9,165 nt of DNA from Balneolaceae bacterium (GCA_007123785.1 SLGL01000051.1:1-9165); one strand, 5' to 3'; counted from the stretch's first letter, positions 1-7,498 are shown. Made by a program: numbers and translations. The notes: generated by a model from the sequence alone, not told the origin.

Positions 1-102
1 CGTTTGACAGGGTGTTTTTAAAAAAAAGTTTATATTGAATTATAAGTTGATAACAATTAGGTGCATATCGTTTTCAAATAATTTTAGTGTGAGAAATGCG
101 GG
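1..102. other. AT-rich non-coding left edge
   Basis: This stretch lies downstream of the minus-strand HTTM gene and holds no open frame that I can support. It is strongly AT-rich, with A and T runs around 15-40. A TTGACA-like hexamer at 4-9 and a TATATT at 31-36 are 21 bases apart, too far for a normal sigma-70 promoter. A short GGG/CCC hairpin with a 5-base loop (100-110) followed by a T-rich stretch could be a weak terminator for a plus-strand gene left of the window, but the stem is too short to claim. Confidence 0.5.
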
Positions 103-993
103 CTAAACCCATCTTTTTATTAATACAGGGGCTGATACAATGTACCGGTCAATCAGCCTGTACCAGGGATAACCGACCAGAATGAGTTGCATCACAAAAG
201 CATCAAACCGGATGTTCATCGTTAGAGTGATGCCAAAATGCATCCCGATGATCAGTGTAGTGGTGTAGGGGCGCAGTTTTTTCCACCACATTGTGAACCC
301 GATCAGTTCCGTGAACCATCCGATCAGCAGGATAACCGAGGCTGCGGCTGTGCTGCCCAGTGCTATTTGTTGCAGGAAATTGGGATTATATACACCCTCT
401 CTCGACAAAATGTCGATACTTTTCTCGCTGATCCAAAGCCAGAGGTGACGACCATCGTACCAGTTGATACCGGTTCCGATCAGTTTTGCAAAAAAGGCCG
501 AAGTATATCCCAGTCCGATAAAGAAGATGATGGTACCCATTACAAAGCGGGGCATCTCCTTTTTGCCGGGGAAAAACCATGCTCCGATCGCAAAACAGAG
601 CACCGACATGCCGATCAGATTCTGGCTGTGGGGGATTTCACCCTGGGAATATCGAATAACGTACTGCATGTGAAAGAGCACGAGAACCACCATGTAGAGC
701 CATTTAGGTCCGGCCCGAAAAAAACTGAAAAGTGCCAGAACGGTGATCAGTGCGGCATTAATTAAGGCCAGGTTATGATCAAAAAAAAGTGATACATCAA
801 TATAATTAGCCATACCCAGCGGCAATACAACCTCAACATTCCGGAGCTGTGAGTAGATACCCCAATCCCAGGCATAGCTGATGGTCCAAACCAGCACAAA
901 TAGTTCAAAACATTTAAAGAAAATCAATTCACCGGGAGATTGGTCCCGCCCCGGTTCAAATAGCTGCTTTCCGATTCGTTCATGCCACTTCAT
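103..993 (-). CDS. HTTM / vitamin K gamma-carboxylase-like membrane protein
   Basis: A 296-residue integral membrane protein with about seven hydrophobic segments (roughly 22-44, 73-93, 97-116, 123-142, 149-171, 210-236, 245-277). The segment 167-185 (FFAKLIGTGINWYDGRHLW), and the later ELIGF...LRPYTTTLIIGMHFGI stretch with His252, resemble the HTTM domain, the membrane part shared with vitamin K-dependent gamma-glutamyl carboxylase. By my recollection the FFAKL...W.DG block corresponds to the region of the human enzyme carrying its catalytic lysine, so Lys170 is a candidate key residue; this is inference. The large extramembrane C-terminal domain of true carboxylases is absent, and the protein ends soon after the last helix. 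The start overlaps the stop of the upstream gene by 4 bases and has a strong Shine-Dalgarno, so the two are translationally coupled. Substrate unknown. A DoxX-like or other small membrane oxidoreductase is the main alternative. Confidence 0.75.
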   Translation of the reverse strand: MKWHERIGKQLFEPGRDQSPGELIFFKCFELFVLVWTISYAWDWGIYSQLRNVEVVLPLGMANYIDVSLFFDHNLALINAALITVLALFSFFRAGPKWLYMVVLVLFHMQYVIRYSQGEIPHSQNLIGMSVLCFAIGAWFFPGKKEMPRFVMGTIIFFIGLGYTSAFFAKLIGTGINWYDGRHLWLWISEKSIDILSREGVYNPNFLQQIALGSTAAASVILLIGWFTELIGFTMWWKKLRPYTTTLIIGMHFGITLTMNIRFDAFVMQLILVGYPWYRLIDRYIVSAPVLIKRWV

Positions 994-1496
994 GGGTTCT
1001 CCTCCAGGAAATAGTCCGACTCATCGAGGAGAGGGTTCATATAGACCGAATCGGCAGTAACAAGAAGGAAGGGCTGAATCTGAATTGCCACTGAATCTTC
1101 CCCGATCATTCGTCCGTGAACTTTTGCGGCCATCCATCGCGCTTCGCCGATGTTTTCAGGTCCAAACATCGTACGCAATGCATTCCGGCGAGAATCAGTC
1201 CAGTTTTCGGTTTTTGAGATAAAATTTGAGTAGTCGATCTGATCAACCCCGATTTCTCTGAGTGCCACGGGTGGACCTGTTTTGCTATCAAGGGAATGGC
1301 TTTGCCAGATTTCTTCATCCGGGAGATCGGTCACATCCATAACCATTGCACGGGTCCACGGATTTCCCGCCTGAGAAAACATCGGGTAGATACTGAATGG
1401 CCAGAACTCACCTTCGTGTGATGCAACCAGCATCGCGTAAATCAGCAGTGTAATACCGATAATTTTCATTCCTCTGCGGCTCTCAGGCAGATTCAT
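990..1496 (-). CDS. Single-pass envelope protein, partner of the HTTM protein
   Basis: A 168-residue protein with one hydrophobic segment at about residues 11-26, followed by a conserved-looking block at 28-41 (HEGEFWPFSIYPMFSQ) and a soluble, fairly acidic domain of about 125 residues. No signal peptidase or lipobox site is clear, so it is probably anchored with the C-terminal domain outside the cytoplasmic membrane. It is the first gene of a two-gene minus-strand unit and its TGA overlaps the ATG of the HTTM gene, which implies a joint function. I do not recognise a named family. The start at 1496 has only AT-rich sequence upstream and no Shine-Dalgarno. An internal Met at residue 10, just before the hydrophobic segment, is an alternative start, but the AGAGGA there abuts the ATG too closely to act as a ribosome site. 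Confidence 0.75.
   Translation of the reverse strand: MNLPESRRGMKIIGITLLIYAMLVASHEGEFWPFSIYPMFSQAGNPWTRAMVMDVTDLPDEEIWQSHSLDSKTGPPVALREIGVDQIDYSNFISKTENWTDSRRNALRTMFGPENIGEARWMAAKVHGRMIGEDSVAIQIQPFLLVTADSVYMNPLLDESDYFLEENP
999..1005 (-). promoter_or_regulatory. Shine-Dalgarno of the HTTM gene
   Basis: On the minus strand GGAGGAG lies five bases before the ATG at 993, inside the end of the upstream coding sequence. It supports that start and is the only strong Shine-Dalgarno seen before any gene of this window. Internal ribosome entry at an ATGA overlap fits coupled translation of the pair. Confidence 0.7.
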
Positions 1497-1791
1497 ATAT
1501 AAAAATTAGTGTTGATTGGAAAAAGTTGAATAAAATGATACAGATTTGACACTAAAATCGTGAAAAAAAAGTTAACCTTGTTAAGATAAAAATGAAGAAT
1601 AAACTATCATCACATACCTGAATCTTTTTTTAGTTTCAGGCTAACCTGTGTAAGTGAAAAATTTATAGAACCGCATTTACAAAATACCGGGGACAGCAGA
1701 AACGGGAGTGTAATAATTCATTATTTATTCCTTTTATTTACCCTAAAATCGTTAAGTTACGCGATTTATCTGGACATATCAGACTGATTTG
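1497..1791. promoter_or_regulatory. Divergent intergenic region, promoters expected
   Basis: This 295-base spacer separates the minus-strand pair from the plus-strand transporter, so it must hold promoters for both directions. It is very AT-rich, with an A run at 1562-1569. I see TTGACA-like and Bacteroidota-style TTTG fragments but no pair at convincing spacing, so no exact promoter is called. The decamer CTAAAATCGT occurs twice in direct orientation (1552-1561 and 1743-1752), each followed within a few bases by GTTA; this could be a binding site or chance. No small gene is supported here. Confidence 0.5.
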
Positions 1792-4296
1792 ATGCAAAAA
1801 ATAATTCGTTTTTTACAACCTCTTGTTGAGTTCAATATTCGTCATCCGTTTTGGGTGATCATAATATCAGTTATTATCGCTGTATTAGCCGGAAACTTCG
1901 CTCTGAAGCTTACCGTAGATACCGATATCGCAAACTTGTTGCCGCCAACACATCCGAATGTGATCGCCTTGAATAACCTTCAGGAGGTTTCGGGCGGTGA
2001 AACTGGAATGCAGGTGGCTATCAAATCACCAGATTTTAATGCGAATGTTCGTTTTGCTGAAGAACTTGTCGAGAAAAGCCTGGAGCTCTATTATCCGCGC
2101 AGGGGATTCAATTTTTTTAATCGTGCTGAATTTCGCCGGGATACTGAGATACTGAAAGACAATGCACTCTATCTTGCCACACTCACCGAACTTGACGAAA
2201 TAATCCAGTTTTTGGAAGATGAAATCGAACAGGCCCGGCAGGAGGCTAACCCGTTTTTTGTGGATTTTGATGATTTTGATGACGATGAAGAGGTAGAAGA
2301 GCGGAATATCGACCGGTTTCAGGACTCCTATGATGAACTTATCCCTCCTGAATATCCTGTCAGCGAAGACAGTACACTGGTCATTCTGACACTCTTTCCA
2401 ACAGGCTCTCAGAGCGATATCCGCTATCTTGAAGATATGTTCGAAACCTACGGCGAACTGATCGCGTCGATGGATCCGGCTTCCTATCACCCCGAAATGG
2501 AAGTTCAGTATGGCGGACGGCTTAAGCGTCATCTGAATGAGTTCGAATCGATTATGGATGATGTCTTTAATAGCTTCGCCCTCGGGATTACCAGCGTCAT
2601 CCTTCTGGTGATGTTTTATTTTGCCGGAAAAAAATATATCAATTACAGAAGAGGAGACCGGAGCAAACAACGCCATACCTTCTTCCAGCATATCATCCGT
2701 ATGCCAATACCGGTACTCGTTATCGGAATTCCGCTCTTGATCAGTTTAATGTGGACGTTTGGTATCACTTATTTTCACCTTGGTGTGCTCAACACAATGA
2801 CCTCCGTTCTTTTTGTGATCCTGTTCGGCCTTGGAATCGATTACGGTATCCATTTCTATGCACGATATATCGAGTTTCGGGCTTCGGGCGGAAAAGTTGA
2901 AAGCAGTATCATTCAGGCTTATCAGAAAACAGGTACGGCAATTTTTGTAAGTGCTGTAACCACCGCATCGGCCCTGTTTGTTTTAATGTTTGCCGACTTC
3001 AGAGGATTCTCGGAGTTTGGTTTTATTGCCGGTATTGGAATTCTTTTGGCCCTATTCTGTATGCTGTTTATTTTGCCTGCCCTGCTTGTAATTTTCGACC
3101 GCTGGCACTGGATTCTGCTTATTAAGCGATCTGAAAAGGCTGAGATCAATCCTTTAATTCGCCGTTTCCCGTTTGCACGAACAATTGTCATTTTTGGGGT
3201 TTTGGTTTCGGTAATTGTGATTACGCTGTCGGGCAATCTCCGGTTTGAATATCAGTTTGGTGAATTGGAGCCTGTTTTTGAAGAATATGAACAGTTCCGG
3301 GAATTTGCCAGAGGTGTGGATGAAAGCAGCCGCAGAAATCCGGCCTATATTGTGGCTGAAAATGATGATGATGTCTTCGAGATTCTTGAAATTTTGAGAG
3401 AACGAAAAAGAGATAATCCAGATACCATGATTCAGGAAGTGGAGGCTTTGCAGGAACGGTTTCCGCCAGACCGGGAACTGGCCAATGAAAAACTTGAAAA
3501 AATTTCTACAGTCCGTCAATTACTGGGAAATACCTTCCTTGTTGATCAGGAGAGTGAAACACTTGATATACTACGGCGGGGTACTCAAACAACTGAACCG
3601 CTGGATGAAGACCTGATTCCAGATTTCCTGAAAAACAGGTTCATGACACGCGATGGGGAGATTGGCAGGTTTGTTATTGTGTATCCGAATCAGGGATTGT
3701 CGGACGGGCGAAACTCTATTGCTTTTAAGGAAGAGCTCTCAGATATAACATTGTCAAGCGGGAAAACATATCACGCTGCAAGTACGTCCATAGTAGCTGC
3801 ATCGATGCTGGAACTAATGCGGGACGAGAGCCCCTATATGGTGATTGCTACGTTTATCATCGTATTTTTCTTTATTCTATTCTCATTTGGCAATCTGCGC
3901 TGGGCACTGATTGCACTGATTCCTCTAATCATCGGTCTCTTGTGGCTGTTTGGAATCATGCTCATTTTCGGGTTGAAATTTAATTTTTACAATCTTGTAG
4001 TTCTGCCGGCCATACTTGGTATCGGATGCGATAATGGCGTTCATCTTGCACACCGTTTCCGTGACGAAGGCAGAAAAAATATGTGGGAAGTACTGTCGAG
4101 CACAGGACAGCATATTACAGTTGGATCACTAACTACCATGATGGGCTTTTCCGGGCTTTTGTTTACAACTCACCCAGGTTTGCAGTCCATCGGAATTATG
4201 GCAGTTGTGGGTATCGGGATGACCCTGGTAACGGCCCTTACATTCCTGCCATCCAGTGTTCAGGTACTTGAAGACAAAAAAATGCTTCACGAATAA
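1792..4296 (+). CDS. MMPL/RND-superfamily transporter
   Basis: An 834-residue inner-membrane transporter with the two-fold RND layout: helix 1 at 19-39, a long extracytoplasmic loop (about 40-260), a five-helix block (262-278, 306-324, about 332-350, 380-400, 410-435), then helix 7 at 463-481, a second loop (482-680) and a final five-helix block (682-820). The TM4 motif FGLGIDYGIHF carries Asp350, and its repeat in TM10, LGIGCDNGVHLAHR, carries Asp747; these are the likely proton-relay acids by analogy with MMPL and HpnN-type proteins. Such proteins export lipids or hydrophobic compounds using the proton gradient; the substrate here cannot be told. A strongly acidic patch lies at 158-170 in loop 1. 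No membrane-fusion or outer-membrane channel gene is adjacent, unlike tripartite AcrB-type pumps. The ATG at 1792 is preferred to the TTG directly before it. No Shine-Dalgarno is visible. Confidence 0.88.
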   Translation: MQKIIRFLQPLVEFNIRHPFWVIIISVIIAVLAGNFALKLTVDTDIANLLPPTHPNVIALNNLQEVSGGETGMQVAIKSPDFNANVRFAEELVEKSLELYYPRRGFNFFNRAEFRRDTEILKDNALYLATLTELDEIIQFLEDEIEQARQEANPFFVDFDDFDDDEEVEERNIDRFQDSYDELIPPEYPVSEDSTLVILTLFPTGSQSDIRYLEDMFETYGELIASMDPASYHPEMEVQYGGRLKRHLNEFESIMDDVFNSFALGITSVILLVMFYFAGKKYINYRRGDRSKQRHTFFQHIIRMPIPVLVIGIPLLISLMWTFGITYFHLGVLNTMTSVLFVILFGLGIDYGIHFYARYIEFRASGGKVESSIIQAYQKTGTAIFVSAVTTASALFVLMFADFRGFSEFGFIAGIGILLALFCMLFILPALLVIFDRWHWILLIKRSEKAEINPLIRRFPFARTIVIFGVLVSVIVITLSGNLRFEYQFGELEPVFEEYEQFREFARGVDESSRRNPAYIVAENDDDVFEILEILRERKRDNPDTMIQEVEALQERFPPDRELANEKLEKISTVRQLLGNTFLVDQESETLDILRRGTQTTEPLDEDLIPDFLKNRFMTRDGEIGRFVIVYPNQGLSDGRNSIAFKEELSDITLSSGKTYHAASTSIVAASMLELMRDESPYMVIATFIIVFFFILFSFGNLRWALIALIPLIIGLLWLFGIMLIFGLKFNFYNLVVLPAILGIGCDNGVHLAHRFRDEGRKNMWEVLSSTGQHITVGSLTTMMGFSGLLFTTHPGLQSIGIMAVVGIGMTLVTALTFLPSSVQVLEDKKMLHE

Positions 4297-4364
4297 TCAA
4301 TTTTATGATCCGTCTGAAAATCAATGAATCTCCGGTTAGGCAATTGTATTAGTCTCGATCCAAC

Positions 4365-5108
4365 ATGATCACAAAAACCCAGGCCATTGTATTACGAACT
4401 GTTGACTTTAAAGAGTCGAGCCTGATCGCTACCCTTTTTACAAGGAAACATGGTACAGTGGCGGTGATTGCCAAAGGAGCGAGGCGGCCCAAAAGTAAGT
4501 TTGCCGCTCTTCTGGTTCCCGCCCAGGCTCTTGAAGTGGTTTTCTACCTGAAAACAACCCGAAGTGTACAAACACTATCGGATGCAACTCCATTGGTAAA
4601 ACTGGATTCACTGCGTTACGATATTGAAAAAATGGCACTTGCCATAACAGTGATGGAACTGTCCGGGCAGGTACTGCATGAAAATGAAGTAAACGAGGAA
4701 CTTTTCGACTTTTTACTAAATTTACTGCAATGGATGAATGGCAGGGTTGAAGTATCCAGAAAGATGTTCCCGTATATTCAGCTTCGGATTCTGGATCGGA
4801 TTGGAATCGGGCTTCAGACTGATGAAACACTTTTATCAGAAGTACGTTCCAAAGGTTATATCAACATTCAGACAGGATCTTTTTCGGCAGAACCGGAGGG
4901 GGATCAGGCAATTTTGCTCTCGGAAAACCAGTTTGAATATCTGAAGCAGGCTGTAACATCAAAAAAAACGTCAATTTTTGAAAAAAACTTGCCCAATAGT
5001 GAACTAAGTGAGTTAATTGAATATTTAGACAGGTATATTCGTTATCATGTGGAAGGAGTTCAGCCCAGGAGATCGGATGAGATATTTGAAAAGATAATAA
5101 ATCATTAA
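4365..5108 (+). CDS. recO: DNA repair protein RecO
   Basis: A 247-residue cytoplasmic recombination mediator. RecO works with RecR to load RecA on SSB-coated single-stranded DNA in the RecF pathway and can anneal complementary strands. Residues 1-80 have the typical N-terminal OB-fold opening (MITKTQAIVLRTVDFKESSL, then GTVAVIAKGARRPKSKFAALL, basic residues suited to DNA binding), followed by the helical C-terminal domain ending in DRYIRYHVEGVQPRRS. Length is normal. The protein contains no cysteine at all, so the Cys4 zinc site found in many RecO proteins is absent, as is also known in some lineages. The ATG at 4365 gives the standard N-terminus; no Shine-Dalgarno is visible. The stop is one base from the htrA start, so the two are probably cotranscribed. 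The 68-base gap after the transporter shows no clear terminator. Confidence 0.93.
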   Translation: MITKTQAIVLRTVDFKESSLIATLFTRKHGTVAVIAKGARRPKSKFAALLVPAQALEVVFYLKTTRSVQTLSDATPLVKLDSLRYDIEKMALAITVMELSGQVLHENEVNEELFDFLLNLLQWMNGRVEVSRKMFPYIQLRILDRIGIGLQTDETLLSEVRSKGYINIQTGSFSAEPEGDQAILLSENQFEYLKQAVTSKKTSIFEKNLPNSELSELIEYLDRYIRYHVEGVQPRRSDEIFEKIINH

Positions 5109-5109
5109 T

Positions 5110-6648
5110 ATGAAACTTCGAGACAAAATACTTTCCGCAATACTTGTACTGCTCATCGGTGTTATGCTCGGAATGATTCTGATGCTATTCCGTCAGGGGT
5201 CTTTCTCATTTGACCTGGCCGAAGTTCGTGTAACCGAGGTGAATCGCAGTGCCACACCTTTATGGAGCCATGAAGATCTGGAAAGAATTGATGACCGTTT
5301 CCTGTTCCGCTCTGTAGCCAAATCGGTTACACCAACAGTGGTCTATATCGAAACGGTAATTTCAAATCGCAACAGGGACATTCGCGGAGAACAGGGTGAT
5401 GAAGACGGTTTTTGGGAACGCTTTATGCCCCCTCGTTCCCGTTCGGTTGGTTCTGGTGTGATTATTACTTCTGATGGCTACATTCTCACCAATAATCACG
5501 TAATTGAAGAAGCCATGCGCGATGGCATTACAGTAACGCTGGATGATAAGCGTGTGTTTGATGCCCGTGTTGTTGGACGTGATCCAAGTACAGACCTTGC
5601 CGTCCTTAAAATTGATGCTGATGAGCTGATGCCTGTAACTATCGGTAACTCCGATGCAGTGGAGGTAGGGGAGTGGGTAATGGCAATTGGAAACCCGTTT
5701 CGTCTGCGATCTACCGTTACGGCGGGTATTGTTGGAGCGCTGAGCCGCGATGTACAGATAATCAATGATGATTACAGGATTGAAAGTTTTATCCAGACCG
5801 ATGCCGCCATTAATCGCGGAAACAGTGGTGGTGCACTTGTGAATACGAGCGGCGAACTGATCGGAATCAATACAGCCATTGCAACACAAAGTGGAAGTTA
5901 TCAGGGTTATGGTTTTGCTGTTCCAAGCAACCTTGCCTTAAAAGTTGCCAGCGATATTATTGAATTTGGTGAAGTTCAGCGCGGAATGATGGGAGTGGCT
6001 ATTCAAACCGTGGACAATCGGATTGCGCGCCGCATTGGGATGGACAAGATAGAGGGAGTGGCAATAACAGGAATTGGCAATAATAGTGCTGCCGAAGAGG
6101 CGAATCTGCGGCCGGATGATGTTATTCTGGCCGTGAACGGTGAAACTGTAAACGAATCGAACCTGCTGCAGGAGAAAGTGGCGATGTTTCGACCTCACGA
6201 TGATATTGAACTTACCATTTGGAGGTCAGGAGACACATTTACACAATCTTTAAGATTGAAGGAGAGAGAAGTAATTGTTCCAGCTGTATCGAGACTTGAG
6301 GAATTTAATGAAGAAGAGGAACAGTTTTGGGATGAGATTCCTGAAGATGGCCGGGAACGTGGTGTGGAGCAAAAGGAATTTGAAGAAATGGGTTTTACAC
6401 TTCGGGCACTTTCAACTCCCGAAGATCCTGGCAAATTTAACATCTACATCTACCGTGTTCAGCCTTATTCCGAAGCCTGGAATCGTGGTATTCGTGACAG
6501 GTCCGAACTGCTCGAGGTGAATGGGTTAGAGGCAGACGACCTTTCTTTGATCGAAAAAGAAATTTCGAACTCTTTGAAAAACAACGGATCTTTGGAATTG
6601 AAAGTGAAAACCGAAGAAGGAGCCATAGGATTCTATAAATTGCAATAA
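5110..6648 (+). CDS. HtrA/Deg-family membrane-anchored serine protease
   Basis: A 512-residue periplasmic protease-chaperone of envelope quality control. Residues 7-27 form an uncleaved-looking signal anchor. The trypsin-like domain (about 65-280) carries the full triad: His130 in ILTNNHVIEEA, Asp162 in DPSTDLAVLKID and Ser239 in INRGNSGGALVN, so it should be active. A first PDZ domain spans about 285-385 (GMMGVAIQTVDN..., ANLRPDDVILAVNGE). An acidic linker (396-426, with EEEEQFWDEI) leads to a divergent second PDZ-like domain at about 428-505 (GFTLRAL..., NRGIRDRSELLEVNG). HtrA proteins form trimers and larger cages and cut misfolded envelope proteins. The gene begins one base after recO and ends ten bases before a lipoprotein gene. 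DegP, DegQ or DegS naming is not possible from sequence alone: anchoring recalls DegS, two PDZ domains recall DegP/DegQ. Confidence 0.93.
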   Translation: MKLRDKILSAILVLLIGVMLGMILMLFRQGSFSFDLAEVRVTEVNRSATPLWSHEDLERIDDRFLFRSVAKSVTPTVVYIETVISNRNRDIRGEQGDEDGFWERFMPPRSRSVGSGVIITSDGYILTNNHVIEEAMRDGITVTLDDKRVFDARVVGRDPSTDLAVLKIDADELMPVTIGNSDAVEVGEWVMAIGNPFRLRSTVTAGIVGALSRDVQIINDDYRIESFIQTDAAINRGNSGGALVNTSGELIGINTAIATQSGSYQGYGFAVPSNLALKVASDIIEFGEVQRGMMGVAIQTVDNRIARRIGMDKIEGVAITGIGNNSAAEEANLRPDDVILAVNGETVNESNLLQEKVAMFRPHDDIELTIWRSGDTFTQSLRLKEREVIVPAVSRLEEFNEEEEQFWDEIPEDGRERGVEQKEFEEMGFTLRALSTPEDPGKFNIYIYRVQPYSEAWNRGIRDRSELLEVNGLEADDLSLIEKEISNSLKNNGSLELKVKTEEGAIGFYKLQ

Positions 6649-6658
6649 CTTCATCTAT

Positions 6659-7198
6659 ATGAGATATTTATCTGCAGGATTGCTGCTTATCTGTTTATTT
6701 GCAGCGTGTTCACCCACTGAAAGTATTCAAGAGGAAACCGAATCAGAGGAGGAGATGCCAGTACCTGAGGAAGAGGTTACTGAAGCACCTGATTGGTATG
6801 ACGGACAAGTGTTTTCTGCGGCAGACAGTGTTTCATTCTTCGGTTTTTCAATGGCTTCTTCCCCTGATTCTTCCGAAGCCGCAGAGCTTTCGGTTGAAAC
6901 TGCTTTGCAAAACCTGCGTTTCGAAATTGACCGTCATGCTGAAAATACCCGCATATCTTTGGCTGAAGAAGATGCAGATGGAGAATATTCTCAACCCGGT
7001 TTTATTGTTAATCTGCGAAATGCAGTTCGGGAAATGGAACTTGAGGTTTATGAGCTCGATCATGAACATGAAGAGTCGGATTCAGGTGTCCATTATGTTT
7101 ATACAAGGGCTGTCTTGGAACGGGATCAGCTTCCCGGTATATTTGAATCCCATCTTGCCGACGAACGTTTTTTAGAGAGACTTCAGGAGTTGGAATAA
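6659..7198 (+). CDS. LPP20-like lipoprotein
   Basis: A 179-residue predicted lipoprotein. The signal peptide ends in a lipobox LFAAC with Cys17 as the lipidated residue. A very acidic tether follows at 21-43, rich in Glu and Pro. The mature domain starts PDWYDGQVFSAADSVSFFGFSMASSPDSSEAAELSVETALQNLRFEI; the W-then-aromatic-G pattern followed by an Ala-rich helix that starts an alpha/beta fold resembles the LPP20 family of small outer-membrane lipoproteins, known mostly without biochemical function. The domain ends with a helical, charged tail (159-179). It sits ten bases after htrA and is probably cotranscribed, which suggests an envelope role and possible sorting to the outer membrane. The LPP20 match is by eye only; the lipoprotein call is firm. 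Confidence 0.85.
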   Translation: MRYLSAGLLLICLFAACSPTESIQEETESEEEMPVPEEEVTEAPDWYDGQVFSAADSVSFFGFSMASSPDSSEAAELSVETALQNLRFEIDRHAENTRISLAEEDADGEYSQPGFIVNLRNAVREMELEVYELDHEHEESDSGVHYVYTRAVLERDQLPGIFESHLADERFLERLQELE

Positions 7199-7260
7199 TT
7201 CAGAAGATGAAGTGAATGATTATGGGTGTAAAAAATTATTTTTATGAGAACCTCTAAGCC

Positions 7261-7294
7261 GAGTAGCCAAGGGGAGTTTCACCCCAAGGCTCTC
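7261..7294 (-). ncRNA. Group II intron domain VI with branch-point A
   Basis: A hairpin three bases after domain V: GAG pairs with CUC, AGCC with GGCU and GGGG with CCCC, around a small UGAAACU loop, with a UU/UU mismatch in the stem. A single unpaired A at 7264 is bulged between GGCU and CUC, where the lariat branch-point adenosine sits, 6-7 bases before the expected 3' splice site. Confidence 0.88.
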
Positions 7295-7297
7295 ACA

Positions 7298-7331
7298 GAG
7301 CCGTACGTGACAGTCTCCCGTCATACGGCTC
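7298..7331 (-). ncRNA. Group II intron domain V
   Basis: Exactly 34 nt. The lower helix pairs GAGCCGUA with UACGGCUC and contains the catalytic AGC triad at positions 2-4. A two-base internal bulge follows, then a five-pair upper helix GACGG/CUGUC closed by a GAGA (GNRA) tetraloop. Length, triad, bulge and loop all match the catalytic core of active group II introns, with no destroying change visible. Confidence 0.93.
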
Positions 7332-7498
7332 TTGTCGCTGATGCGATTTTGCCTTATTTCTACCAATCTTCTCAGCTTTCACTGGTTGCCGGTAGCTATA
7401 AAGCTCAACGACTCAACCCCTTCGCTCTTTCCTGCTTCCACAGGCTCTCACCACTACTATGGGCTGATCTGCCCCGCCTGCCTGCCAGGGTCGGGCCT

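Noticed and set aside
4..36. TTGACA ... TATATT promoter at the left edge
   Set aside because: The spacing of 21 bases is outside the usual range and no gene starts nearby on the plus strand.
238..765. 175-residue plus-strand open frame opposite the HTTM gene
   Set aside because: It is a shadow frame: low-complexity hydrophilic translation with scattered Cys/His, while the minus strand encodes a coherent membrane protein.
81..1558. Inverted decamer ATTTTAGTGT (81-90) / ACACTAAAAT (1549-1558) flanking the HTTM pair, as ends of a mobile cassette
   Set aside because: A 10-base match over 1.5 kb of AT-rich sequence is expected by chance, the similarity does not extend, and there is no transposase or target duplication.
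1552..1752. CTAAAATCGT repeated twice in the divergent spacer as an operator pair
   Set aside because: Two 10-base copies 181 bases apart in AT-rich DNA are not beyond chance, and no dyad symmetry supports a regulator site.
1789..1791. TTG as start codon of the transporter
   Set aside because: It is directly followed by an in-frame ATG at 1792, and neither has a Shine-Dalgarno to favour TTG.
2026..2691. 221-residue minus-strand open frame inside the transporter gene
   Set aside because: It is antisense to a well-supported MMPL/RND protein and shows no recognisable domain.
5362..5889. 175-residue minus-strand open frame inside the protease gene
   Set aside because: It is antisense to the catalytic domain of HtrA, whose triad proves the plus frame.
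7229..7244. AAAAATTATTTTT after the lipoprotein gene as a terminator
   Set aside because: The stem would have only A-T pairs with a 3-base loop and no GC core; it is too unstable to call.
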